This document shows, piece by piece, positions 17,312 to 25,449 of a DNA stretch of 53,827 bases. The position numbers and the translations under genes are program-made. The stretch is taken from NCBI GenBank assembly GCA_025800125.1, contig JAOXSF010000144.1, forward strand, positions 1 through 53,827. Direction: 5' to 3'. Positions within the stretch are counted from its first letter, which is position 1; every line of letters starts with the position of its first letter. The notes beneath the pieces were generated by a model, which worked only from the letters and a program-made list of their open reading frames with translations, was not told the DNA's origin and did not search any database. This DNA is from Marinobacterium sp. GTDB taxonomy: Bacteria > Pseudomonadota > Gammaproteobacteria > Pseudomonadales > Balneatricaceae.

Positions 17312-17429
17312 GTGTTACAGGTACGCCAGCCAAAAGCGTGCCTGTCAAAACAGTTGCTGAACCGGACGCCCTGAACGTCCATCCCCGGCAGGGGGCCTGG
17401 TGACTGGTAAAGAACCTCCTGCCTTTTTA

Positions 17430-17452
17430 AGCCCGTTCTGCGGGCTTTTTTT
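17430..17452 (+). terminator. Intrinsic terminator downstream of the BCCT gene
   Basis: AGCCCG and CGGGCT form a stem with a TTCTG-type loop, followed by seven T residues. It ends the dehydrogenase-synthetase-transporter transcript 119 bases after the stop. The rest of 17312-17708 has no gene. Confidence 0.85.
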
Positions 17453-17633
17453 CGTTTCGCCAGACCCAGGGCAAACTAATCAGAAAACCCACTGGATGCA
17501 CACGGTGACATCAGCAGCCTGTTGGACATACCGGTCGCTCAAGGTGGCAAATATGTTCACTCAACAATCTACAAAAGCCCTCCCGTAGACCGTTTATGTT
17601 ATTGATTCCAGCTAAAGTAGTCATGCCTAATAC

Positions 17634-17645
17634 AAACGTACGTTT
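17634..17645. promoter_or_regulatory. 12-bp perfect palindrome upstream of the RTX gene
   Basis: AAACGTACGTTT is perfectly self-complementary and lies about 64 bases before the RTX gene start. The CAAAC-N4-GTTT layout is similar to TetR-type boxes such as PsrA's. No regulator gene lies next to it, so the binding protein is unknown. Confidence 0.4.
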
Positions 17646-17708
17646 AGTTAATTCCGTATTTTAAGTTACTGCCTCATTTAAATATTGCTTTGCATGGAGC
17701 ACCTGGAT

Positions 17709-20492
17709 ATGACCGCCACAGGACTTGATAACCCTTCCCTTGCACTCAACCTTTCTCGCATCTCTTACTGGGGCACCCAGACACCGTTCCTGGATATGAT
17801 GAAATATGCCCGCCCATTTCTGGCAAGCAAGAAGTACGCCTGGGGCAATATGTCATCTACAGACCTGCATGAGGGTGGCTACCTTGATGAACATGGCTGG
17901 CCCACCGAAATACCTGAAGGCATGTATACCGTTGAAACCTATCTGGCACTGGGCAGTGCAGCCCGTGTAGAAAGTCGGCTGGGGATACAGGTAACGCGCT
18001 GGGAGGGTGAAGGTGAAGTCACCGTAACAGGTCAGGATGTAAAGATTCTGTCCCGGAGCCCCAATGAGGTCGTGTTTGAAATTACCGGGCCCACCTCTGT
18101 AAAAATTCAGATTACAGAAACCGACCCACAACAGACCGGCAACTATGTCCGTGATATTTCCGTGGTAAAACAGGACTACCTGGAACTGTACGAAGCCGGT
18201 GCTATTTTCAACCCTGAGTGGATTACGCTGATTGAAGATGCCCGCGAGCTTCGTTTTATGGACTGGATGGATGCCAATCAGATGACCGGCGGCAGCTGGG
18301 CTAAGCGGGCAACCCCGGACGATGCCAGCTGGATGACCAACCCCTCGGTCAATATGGGTGGCCCACCGGTGGAAGTGATGGTTGCACTGGCCAATCAGGT
18401 GGGTGCCAACCCCTGGTTTACCCTGCCACTGGGTGCAACAGAGGATTATGTACGTAACTTTGCCACCTACGTGCGAGATAACCTGGACCCGAACCTGCGA
18501 GCCACGGTAGAGCTCTCCAATGAAACCTGGAACTTCAAATTTGACCAGCATCATGTGTTGAAAGAGATGGCGCAGGAAACCTGGGGGGCCACTTACCACG
18601 GCTTTGCTGATACCCACTCTATGTATGCCAAACTGGCAACTAAGAACGCACTGATCTGGGACGAAGTCTTCGGCGCTGAAGCCGATGCACGGGTTTATAA
18701 CGTGCTGGCGGTGCACGTCAGTGGCACCTCTAACACGCTATGGCGCCTGAACGCACCCTCCTGGCGTGATGCCGACCCGGCTGTCGACCCGGACGCTGTT
18801 GATTATGTTGCCCCCCACAGCGTATTTGATGGCATTGCCGCCACATCCTATTTTGGCCACACCGTTTCTGCCCAGGCGAGTCTGCGTGAAGAACTGAAAG
18901 CCGCCATTGCTGATCCAGCAGTTGATGCTCAGCAGTGGGTCACCGATAAACTGCTGGACCCGAACTTTGATTACTCGGTGCCCCATGCGCTGGAACTGCT
19001 GAAAAACCAGAAAGCAATTGCCGAGCGTTACGGCCTCGACCTTGTGCTGTACGAAGGCGGCCAGCATATCCACCATCTGTTCGGGGTATCTGAGGCGGCG
19101 GTAGAACTGCAACCTTTCCTTGCCGAGTATGTGCGCAGCGAACACATGGCAACCCTTTACCAGGCGCTCTGGCAAGGCTGGGCCGAGTTTGGAGACGGCC
19201 CCTTTATGCAGTTTGTCGATGTGGAAGAACGGGGCAAATACGGTTCCTGGGGGCTATATGAAAACCTCTATGATGAATCACCACGGGCGTCTTTGTTGCA
19301 GCAACTGAATGAAGATACTCCAGCCTGGTGGGAGGACAATGCCGGTGAACATTTCCAGCAGGGCGTGACTCATCTTGGCAACAGCGGCGATGAAACCCTG
19401 CAAGGCACCTCGCAAGAGGATTTTCTGGTCGGCCGTGATGGTGCTGACAGCCTCTATGGCCAGGCCGGGAATGATGGCCTGCACGGCGGCGCCGGGGATG
19501 ATCAGTTATCCGGCGGTGCAGGTAACGACATTCTGATTGGTGGTACAGGCATTGACCGGGCACTGTTCAGCGGCCGTCTGAATGATTATCAGCTTGCAAC
19601 CACCGCCAGCGGCTTCAGCCTGACCCACAATACCAGCGGTGATACCGACCGGCTGACAGGCGTAGAGCTTCTGTCATTCAGTGATGGCTATATTGACACC
19701 ACCACTGGCGAAACCGTTCTACTTCGCTACGACGGCACAGCGGACGATGACCAAATCAGCCACCAGACACTACAGCTGGTAAATGGCGCAGCAGGCGATG
19801 ATCACTATGCTCTAGCGCCTGCTAACAGCGTCCCTCCTGGAGACAATCAACCTCCTGGAGACAATCAGCCCGCTACCAACGGCGGTAAAGGGGTATCCGT
19901 ATCGGCTTTGAACACTTACGCTACCACCTTTAAAGAGCTGGCCACCAGCGAAACAGTGTCTGGCGCAGCATTCTTTGTTGAAAATGACAGCCTTGCTTTA
20001 CTGCCCGATGACGCTACCGGGCTGGTAAACAGTTACAGCGTTGCCAACCTGCACGGCCTTGATACCGCACTGGCCAATGGTCAGCTCATCATCAATGTAG
20101 AAACGCTGAGCGGTACCGCATTCAGAGATTACTACTCAGGCAGCCGCTACAACGACAGCTTTCATGCCGGTGGCGGGGATGACTGGCTGGAAAGCCGACG
20201 TGGTGATGATCAAGTCTTCGCCGGGGCCGGTAATGACTATATTGATGGCGGTCGTGGCAACGATGTCATCGACGCTGGCAGCGGGGATGACCGCTTGAAG
20301 CTCAGCAGCGGTATTGACCAGCTTAACGGCGGGGATGGCAACGACACACTGGACGCCTCTGACTGGTTGTCCTGCGAACTTGATCTGAGCCAGGCCAATG
20401 AAGGGCGGCTGATCACCAGCGATGGTACCGTACTGGCAGAGATCACCAATATTGAAGTCATCAGTCTTCAGGACGGTGATTACCTACTGTAA
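17709..20492 (+). CDS. Secreted RTX protein with glycoside-hydrolase-like N-terminal domain
   Basis: This is a 927-residue protein. The N-terminal region (about 1-545) looks like a clan-A TIM-barrel glycosidase of an uncharacterised type. VELSNETWN holds a candidate acid/base Glu near residue 272, and VLYEGGQH a candidate nucleophile near 449. GYLDEHGWPTEIPEG is a family-like motif. Two blocks of RTX calcium-binding nonapeptides (GGAGDDQLSGGAGNDILIGG near 590-610; AGAGNDYIDGGRGNDVIDAG near 835-855) flank a linker with a duplicated PPGDNQ. There is no Sec signal; the C-terminus ends SLQDGDYLL, like a type I secretion signal. No secretion genes are nearby. Start chosen for GGAG at 17696-17699. 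Substrate unknown, probably a polysaccharide. Confidence 0.78.
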   Translation: MTATGLDNPSLALNLSRISYWGTQTPFLDMMKYARPFLASKKYAWGNMSSTDLHEGGYLDEHGWPTEIPEGMYTVETYLALGSAARVESRLGIQVTRWEGEGEVTVTGQDVKILSRSPNEVVFEITGPTSVKIQITETDPQQTGNYVRDISVVKQDYLELYEAGAIFNPEWITLIEDARELRFMDWMDANQMTGGSWAKRATPDDASWMTNPSVNMGGPPVEVMVALANQVGANPWFTLPLGATEDYVRNFATYVRDNLDPNLRATVELSNETWNFKFDQHHVLKEMAQETWGATYHGFADTHSMYAKLATKNALIWDEVFGAEADARVYNVLAVHVSGTSNTLWRLNAPSWRDADPAVDPDAVDYVAPHSVFDGIAATSYFGHTVSAQASLREELKAAIADPAVDAQQWVTDKLLDPNFDYSVPHALELLKNQKAIAERYGLDLVLYEGGQHIHHLFGVSEAAVELQPFLAEYVRSEHMATLYQALWQGWAEFGDGPFMQFVDVEERGKYGSWGLYENLYDESPRASLLQQLNEDTPAWWEDNAGEHFQQGVTHLGNSGDETLQGTSQEDFLVGRDGADSLYGQAGNDGLHGGAGDDQLSGGAGNDILIGGTGIDRALFSGRLNDYQLATTASGFSLTHNTSGDTDRLTGVELLSFSDGYIDTTTGETVLLRYDGTADDDQISHQTLQLVNGAAGDDHYALAPANSVPPGDNQPPGDNQPATNGGKGVSVSALNTYATTFKELATSETVSGAAFFVENDSLALLPDDATGLVNSYSVANLHGLDTALANGQLIINVETLSGTAFRDYYSGSRYNDSFHAGGGDDWLESRRGDDQVFAGAGNDYIDGGRGNDVIDAGSGDDRLKLSSGIDQLNGGDGNDTLDASDWLSCELDLSQANEGRLITSDGTVLAEITNIEVISLQDGDYLL

Positions 20493-20522
20493 GAAACGCG
20501 GCTTTTACCTGCGTTAATACAT

Positions 20523-20553
20523 GACGCCGAGCCCGTGTGAGTGCGGCGTCTTT
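20523..20553 (+). terminator. Possible terminator after the RTX gene
   Basis: GACGCCG (20523-20529) pairs with CGGCGTC (20544-20550), followed by only TTT. A stable stem with a weak U tract, 31 bases after the stop. Confidence 0.45.
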
Positions 20554-20599
20554 ACCGCGAATAACCATGGACTTATCTATGCACTGTCGCGATGAAATA

Positions 20600-20953
20600 T
20601 ATAGCGAGGTTATCGCCCTGGTTTCGTTTATTAGCTTATCAGTACGTTGAGAAGACAGCAGTCTGCCCTTTAATTTCCAATATTTCTGGACACATTCAAA
20701 TGCAGAGCATTTTAAAAAACACTCTGATCACACAATCAAACTATATATAAACCCAAGAATTGAAACCAAAGAAAATCAATAAAAACACAGCCAACAGTTT
20801 AAGAAAAAGAAATAAAAATATTTTAAAAAGATCAAGCATGCAATTACAAAACCATAAAAAATAAAATTAATAAATTACCCAATAACCCAGTTATTTATAA
20901 TTAATAACATGAAACCGCTTTATCAAACTACTCACATGGAGAGTGAACTTCAT
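20600..20953. other. AT-rich gene-free stretch
   Basis: No reading frame of substance is seen. From about 20690 to 20910 the sequence is overwhelmingly A and T with long A runs, in strong contrast to the GC-richer flanks. It probably contains the promoter of the small RTX gene and marks the left edge of an acquired or relaxed segment. Confidence 0.6.
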
Positions 20954-21339
20954 ATGGCTTATTTAGTTGGTGACATGTCAGGTACCCTTCAAACCAAGGA
21001 CTACCTGGAAGGGCAAATCGATGAGAATAATACTATCTACGGCTTAGACTGGGACGACGTTCTGATTGGTGGATCTCGGGAAGACTCAATCTACGGCGGT
21101 AACCACGATGATAAGTTATACGGTCGTGATGGCCATGACTACTTAAGTGGTGGTAGCGGTAGTGATTGGCTTTATGGTGAGCTCGGCAATGATCGCCTCT
21201 ACGGTGGTGAGATACAGACCTAGCCAATGGTGCCCTTGATACTACTGTAATTGTTATTAGTCAATTTAGCGGAGATCCATCGAAAGTCGTAGACTTTGTG
21301 GCCGATAGCTCTAATATGGCATATTCGTTGCCATCTTAA
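20954..21339 (+). pseudogene. Small RTX-repeat protein broken by a frameshift
   Basis: The first frame (20954-21223) encodes about 89 residues of RTX-type repeats (IYGLDWDDVLIGGSREDSIYGG, KLYGRDGHDYLSGGSGSDWLYG, ELGNDRLYGG) and then stops abruptly. Another frame continues from 21211 to a TAA at 21337-21339 with 42 coherent codons, starting DTDLANGALDTTVIVIS and ending MAYSLPS. One base appears to be missing near 21205-21212; restoring it would join GG to DTD. The intact product would be about 131 residues, small for an RTX protein. Several starts are possible (20909, 20936, 20954). It could be a real mutation, a sequencing error or a slippage site. Confidence 0.65.
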
Positions 21340-21406
21340 TTTAATCGCGCATCAAAAGTCGAAAAGCCATTTATGGTCTTTCGATTTCTTATCATGGAGG
21401 ATAAAT

Positions 21407-22060
21407 ATGAAACCCGTTTCATTATCAGGAATAACACACATTCACAACGTTACGCGTGTAAGTAAACCTGAAAAAGCATCCCCAACAGACGAAGGTATTA
21501 CACAAATTCAACGATCTGGATACTCGTGGTCAGGACAGTCTTTAAACATGTCTACGCCAGACAACGCCGTGTCTGGTGCCACGCTACATCGCGTTGATAT
21601 ATTTGGCCCAGACCCAGATAACATGGGTGAAGCTTATGGCAAAGCAAAAGAAGCGCAGGATCACCTGCTACTCTATCAAGATCTTCTCCTTTCTGGGAAA
21701 ATAAGTAAGGATCTTAAATTATCTTCAGGTGAGCCTTTTAGCCTCGCGAATGCACTTGACGAGTATCGATTGGGAGGGCCGCTCCCAATGGCTAACAGCA
21801 ACTCTATTCACCCTGCATCAGACATGATTCGCTCCTGGTTAGATTCCCATCCAGACCAAGTTTCAGTGGTATCTGGTTTTTTTGACCTATCAAATTCAGC
21901 CTTCGCTTCATTGGAGAGCTTTCAACAGCACTATGGTATTAAAGACGGAGAAGAAGGGGTACGACAAATTCAGATGATTACAGAGAATTTGACCTCCCTG
22001 CTTGACCGCGCAAAACTGGAGTGGCGCGCAGAAATTGAATACTCTCAAAAGTCAGCCTGA
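21407..22060 (+). CDS. Unrecognised 217-residue protein
   Basis: I do not recognise this gene. The start MKPVSLSGITHIH is supported by an excellent ribosome binding site (GGAGG at 21396-21400). The product looks soluble and mainly helical in its C-terminal half, with GFFDLSNSAFASLESFQQHYG and a helix around NLTSLLDRAKLEWRAEIEYSQ. It has no signal peptide, membrane segment or metal motif. The N-terminus is polar and Ser/Thr-rich. It lies 67 bases after the frameshifted RTX gene on the same strand, in the same AT-richer patch, so it may be co-transcribed with it. Codon use is more AT-ending than its neighbours, suggesting acquisition. Confidence 0.65.
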   Translation: MKPVSLSGITHIHNVTRVSKPEKASPTDEGITQIQRSGYSWSGQSLNMSTPDNAVSGATLHRVDIFGPDPDNMGEAYGKAKEAQDHLLLYQDLLLSGKISKDLKLSSGEPFSLANALDEYRLGGPLPMANSNSIHPASDMIRSWLDSHPDQVSVVSGFFDLSNSAFASLESFQQHYGIKDGEEGVRQIQMITENLTSLLDRAKLEWRAEIEYSQKSA

Positions 22061-22096
22061 ACCTGGTACAATCTTTCATGAGGAGGAGCTTCCTGG

Positions 22097-22285
22097 ATGA
22101 CTTCTCCTTGTTCATTTCAGCCCGTTATCGTGCTGGTACTGGCACGTCTGGTACTGGATGAGCAAATGGGTAAACGTCAGTGACTGGCCTGCATCGTTGG
22201 CATTGCAGGCGTTGCGATGCTGGTACTGCAACCGGGCCTTGAACTTAACAGCTTGAGGATTTTCTGTACGCTGACAGCGGAGTAA
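22097..22285 (+). pseudogene. Relic of a DMT/EamA-family transporter with an in-frame stop
   Basis: Reading from ATG 22097, the frame gives PVIVLVLARLVLDEQMGKRQ, a TGA at 22181-22183, then LACIVGIAGVAMLVLQPGLE and a TAA at 22283. This is the last-helix pattern of EamA/DMT permeases (P...LA.L.L.E......W.G....GV.ML), with TGA exactly where the family usually has Trp (TGG). Only about 60 codons remain, so the gene is a 3' remnant. A strong GAGGAGG-like ribosome binding site precedes the ATG. The following stretch to 22472 has nothing recognisable. Confidence 0.65.
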
Positions 22286-22472
22286 CGCTCCGCCATATAA
22301 TTCATAGCGCATTCGCGGTCAGTACACCGGCTGAGCCTCTGGTGTGAAAATCAACCAGAAATTATTCGAGCAGCACCCTTGAAAGCATCCAGCAAAACCC
22401 CATATCTGTGCCATGCGCTTAACAAGACGTGCTTCCAGTCACGACGCGCTCGCTTATTCAGGAAACAGATTA

Positions 22473-23099
22473 ATGTCTGAAGAAATGAAGTTTGACTCTA
22501 CAGAACTGCGTGCCAGCTACGGTATCGGCCGTCAGATGGGTGACCAGCTGGCTCAGAATGCGTTCGAAGGTCTGAACGTGAACGCAATCGCTGCTGGTAT
22601 CGGTGATTCCCTGACCGGTGCAGAGCTGCGCGTACCCGTTGAGCAAATTCAGGAAGCGTTCGCAGAAATCAATAAACGCTTGCAAGCTCGTCAGGAAGAG
22701 CTGGCGGCAGAAGCACAGTCAGCAGGTACCCAGTACCTGGAAGAAAATGCCAAACGTGACGAAATCACTGTACTGGAGTCCGGCCTGCAATACGAAGTGA
22801 TTGAAGCAGGTGAAGAAGGCGACAAGCCAGCCAAAGACGCGACTGTACGTGTTCACTACCACGGTACTTTCATCGACGGCACCAAGTTCGACAGCTCTAT
22901 CGAACGCGGCCAGCCTGCTGAATTCGCAGTTGGCGGTGTAATCGCTGGCTGGACTGAAGCATTGCAGCTGATGACCAAAGGCGCCAAGTGGAAACTGCAC
23001 ATCCCTTACAACCTGGCCTACGGTGCCCAGGGTTCTCCGGGTGGCATCCCTCCATACGCTACGCTGGTATTCGATGTTGAGCTGATCGACATCCTGTAA
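22473..23099 (+). CDS. fklB: FKBP-type peptidyl-prolyl cis-trans isomerase (FklB/Mip type)
   Basis: This 208-residue FKBP22-type isomerase accelerates prolyl isomerisation. The N-terminal dimerisation helices contain ASYGIGRQMGDQL, a long central helix runs through KRLQARQEELAAEA, and the C-terminal FKBP domain holds VRVHYHGTFIDGTKFDSS, GGVIAGWTEALQLM and LAYGAQGSPGGIPPYATLVFDVELIDIL. Length and domain order match E. coli FklB (206 residues). It has no signal peptide, unlike Mip/FkpA, so it is probably cytoplasmic. The start at 22473 is supported by AGGAAACAG; the upstream frame extension is spurious. It is a single-gene unit with its own terminator. Confidence 0.92.
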   Translation: MSEEMKFDSTELRASYGIGRQMGDQLAQNAFEGLNVNAIAAGIGDSLTGAELRVPVEQIQEAFAEINKRLQARQEELAAEAQSAGTQYLEENAKRDEITVLESGLQYEVIEAGEEGDKPAKDATVRVHYHGTFIDGTKFDSSIERGQPAEFAVGGVIAGWTEALQLMTKGAKWKLHIPYNLAYGAQGSPGGIPPYATLVFDVELIDIL

Positions 23100-23127
23100 G
23101 CCAGCTACTCTTTACGAGCAGCAAAGA

Positions 23128-23162
23128 AACGGCACTGGGCTGACGCTCTGTGCCGTTTTTTA
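23128..23162 (+). terminator. Intrinsic terminator of fklB
   Basis: AACGGCAC (23128-23135) pairs with GTGCCGTT (23150-23157) and is followed by a T run (23156-23161). Confidence 0.9.
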
Positions 23163-23241
23163 TTGCCTACATCAGGCGGTTGAGAATCACAGCCGTCCCT
23201 GGCACACTGCATTGCAACTTGAACACTGCACCGAGGTAGCT

Positions 23242-24000
23242 GTGAAACTCTTCCATCAGATTTATGGCACGGGCGAACCGTTGCTGATTCTTCATGGCCT
23301 GTTTGGCACCTATGAAAACTGGGGTAGCCAGATTAAAGGGCTGGCGGAGCATTTTCAGGTGATCGCGGTTGATCTGCGTAATCATGGCCGCTCACCCCAT
23401 GCCGATGAATTCACCTACCCTGCTATGGCAGCCGATGTACTGGAACTGATGGACGATCTGGCGCTGACCAGCGCACATATCCTGGGCCACTCAATGGGCG
23501 GTAAAGTAGCAATGCAGATTGCACTGACAGCACCACAACGGCTCCGCAAACTGGTGGTGGTTGATATTGCGCCGGTCGCTTATCAGCCACACCACGACGG
23601 GGTATTCAAAGGCTTGTTCAACATCGAGCTGGCCGGGCTGAAATCCCGTGGCGAAGCAGACAAACAGCTGGCGGAGTATGTACTGGAGCCGTCTGTACGC
23701 GCTTTTCTGCTGAAAAACCTCTACCGCACCGAAGATAAGCAGTTCGCCTGGCGGATGAACCTGCCAGTTATCCACAGTCAGTACAGCAATATCAGTCTGG
23801 CCCCGAAAGGTACACCTTTCAGTGGTACAACGCTGTTTATCAAAGGGGCTAATTCAGACTACCTGATTCCAGCTTATCGTGACCAGGTGGTCACATTGTT
23901 CCCTGCCGCAAGCTATAAGGTCATTGATGGTGCAGGCCACTGGCCCCATGCTGAAAAAGCAGGGATGTTCAGCCGCACACTGCTGAAGTGGCTGCTATAG
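23242..24000 (+). CDS. ybfF: Alpha/beta hydrolase, YbfF-type esterase
   Basis: This 252-residue alpha/beta-hydrolase has the oxyanion segment LILHGLFGTYENW, VIAVDLRNHGRSPH, the nucleophile elbow GHSMGG, and a C-terminal His in GAGHWPHAEK; an Asp/Asn position lies in IKGANSDYL. Size and motifs match E. coli YbfF, an esterase acting on short acyl esters and acyl-CoA in vitro; the physiological substrate is unknown. A GTG start at 23242 is chosen because CGAGGTAGCT precedes it, giving VKLFHQIYG, where YbfF starts. It is the last gene before converging units; a shared terminator follows. Confidence 0.87.
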   Translation: MKLFHQIYGTGEPLLILHGLFGTYENWGSQIKGLAEHFQVIAVDLRNHGRSPHADEFTYPAMAADVLELMDDLALTSAHILGHSMGGKVAMQIALTAPQRLRKLVVVDIAPVAYQPHHDGVFKGLFNIELAGLKSRGEADKQLAEYVLEPSVRAFLLKNLYRTEDKQFAWRMNLPVIHSQYSNISLAPKGTPFSGTTLFIKGANSDYLIPAYRDQVVTLFPAASYKVIDGAGHWPHAEKAGMFSRTLLKWLL

Positions 24001-24060
24001 GGCCTGCTTACAGGCTTTACTGATCAGGATAGCTACCTTGATCCCTGAATAGCAGGCACA

Positions 24061-24086
24061 AAAAACCGATGCCCTGCATCGGTTTT
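24061..24086. terminator. Bidirectional terminator between ybfF and the SprA-like gene
   Basis: AAAACCGATGC and GCATCGGTTTT form a perfect stem with a short CC-type loop. A and T runs on both sides suit both converging transcripts. Confidence 0.85.
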
Positions 24087-24109
24087 CGGGGGATATACAG
24101 TGGCTGAAA

Positions 24110-25108
24110 TCAGATCATATTGTCGATGGCCGAACCCTGCTGAGTACCCTCCACCGCACCGGTTCCAGCCAGACGCTGGCCCAGGTTGTTCTGCGCTTCG
24201 GTACGTTCAGCCAGCGACTGAGTACCAGACGACTGCTGACTTTCAGCGGCACGCGCTTCTGGTGAGCGGTTAGCATCAGGGCCATTATCTGCACCAGGCT
24301 CCGCTGTAGCACCTGAAGCTGAAGCAGCATCACTTTTTGCCCCTTCAGCACCATTCACATCACTGTCACTTTCACGGGCTTCTGCACTGGCTTGTGCGTC
24401 TTCCGCCAGCTGCTCGCGTTCTTCCTGCTGCATCCGGGCCAGCTCTGATGATGCTTCAATCATGGTCGAGCTTGCCTGGGAGGCAACCTTACGATCTTGC
24501 CCGGAAGGTTCTGCTGGCGCATTGGCGGCGGCGATTACCACACGCATTTTGTCCATAGTCGCCTGAGGGTCACCCGGGATGGTGCTGGTATCAATCGACA
24601 CTTCACCCCCTATTGCATACTTATTGCCATCGGGCCCTTGCTGAAAGGTGTAGCTGGGTGAACCGGCATATTGCCCGCCCACCGCAGCATGAGCGGCTTC
24701 GTGAGCACGTACTTCAGTATCACGGGCCTGCAATTCACTGACCATCAGTTGCTCTTCTTCGGTCAGTTCAACACCATTTTTATTCTCGGTCTGTTCACCG
24801 TCAGCGTTTTCATTCGCTTTTGCTTCAGTAGCATCAGCGGACTCCCTCTGCAATCCGTCAACTTGCGTTGCATCAGCAGGTTGCTGCGCACGACCGTCTG
24901 CAACCGGACGGTCGTAAGTTGCATCAGCGTCTTTTTCAGCCTGATTACTGGCATCCACAGAGCGAATGGTAACGGTATCACCAACCGCTTCCGGCGGCGC
25001 TGCGGCTGGTCTTTCGTTCTGGCTATCAATGGCACCCGTCTGATTGCGAGGATCATGCTGGTGTGCCTGGGTCATACTGGATGTTGCTGAAATATCCATA
25101 TAGGTCAC
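24110..25108 (-). CDS. SprA-related putative metallopeptidase (PF12118 type)
   Basis: This is a 332-residue protein. Its conserved core (about 115-240) starts ELTEEEQLMVSELQARDTEVRAHEAAH and continues with GGQYAGSPSYTFQQGPDGNKYAIGGEV and MRVVIAAANAPAEPSGQDRKVA. HEAAH (136-140) is an HExxH zinc-protease motif. The flanks are low-complexity, rich in Ala, Glu, Gln and Asp, and probably disordered. The family is called SprA-related or CJM1_0395-type; its peptidase activity is predicted. The start is GTG at 25108, directly after the stop of the upstream small gene; an internal ATG (MDISATSS) is an alternative. It probably forms a two-gene operon with that small gene. Confidence 0.8.
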   Translation of the reverse strand: MTYMDISATSSMTQAHQHDPRNQTGAIDSQNERPAAAPPEAVGDTVTIRSVDASNQAEKDADATYDRPVADGRAQQPADATQVDGLQRESADATEAKANENADGEQTENKNGVELTEEEQLMVSELQARDTEVRAHEAAHAAVGGQYAGSPSYTFQQGPDGNKYAIGGEVSIDTSTIPGDPQATMDKMRVVIAAANAPAEPSGQDRKVASQASSTMIEASSELARMQQEEREQLAEDAQASAEARESDSDVNGAEGAKSDAASASGATAEPGADNGPDANRSPEARAAESQQSSGTQSLAERTEAQNNLGQRLAGTGAVEGTQQGSAIDNMI

Positions 25109-25354
25109 CTACACGTGCAGGTCGATATTTCCACCTACAGTCTGTTCAGTTTCAGTTACAACTTTCGTTGCTTGGACAGTGTCATTTTTATCCACTGTGG
25201 TTTCTTTAACGGCCGATCCCGATTCGGCTCCAGAAGCCAGTGTAACATCTTCCGGTTTTCCACTACCCTGGGGATCTGACACCGCTTTACCAACATTATC
25301 CAGCCCACGGTTAACTGTTATAAGCCCTGAGTTCTGTGCGCCTACGACATTCAT
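25109..25354 (-). CDS. Small Thr/Val-rich protein upstream of the SprA-like gene
   Basis: This 81-residue, low-complexity, acidic protein is rich in Gly, Thr, Val and Glu, with no signal, membrane segment or cysteine. I do not recognise a family. Its stop (TAG, 25109-25111) is immediately next to the GTG start of the SprA-like protein, so translation is likely coupled. The composition matches the disordered N-terminus of its neighbour, so it may be a partner, a substrate, or a split-off part of the same protein. Confidence 0.55.
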   Translation of the reverse strand: MNVVGAQNSGLITVNRGLDNVGKAVSDPQGSGKPEDVTLASGAESGSAVKETTVDKNDTVQATKVVTETEQTVGGNIDLHV

Positions 25355-25449
25355 AATGCGTCCACCCTGCTATTGTCATGAGATGGTCATGCAGTGTACA
25401 GCAGACAACAGAGCCTGGTCATATTTTAGCCAGTATTTCAGGCCACTAT

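Noticed and set aside
17709-22060. Complete type I secretion locus or prophage
   Set aside because: No ABC transporter, membrane fusion protein, integrase or phage gene is seen in or around the region.
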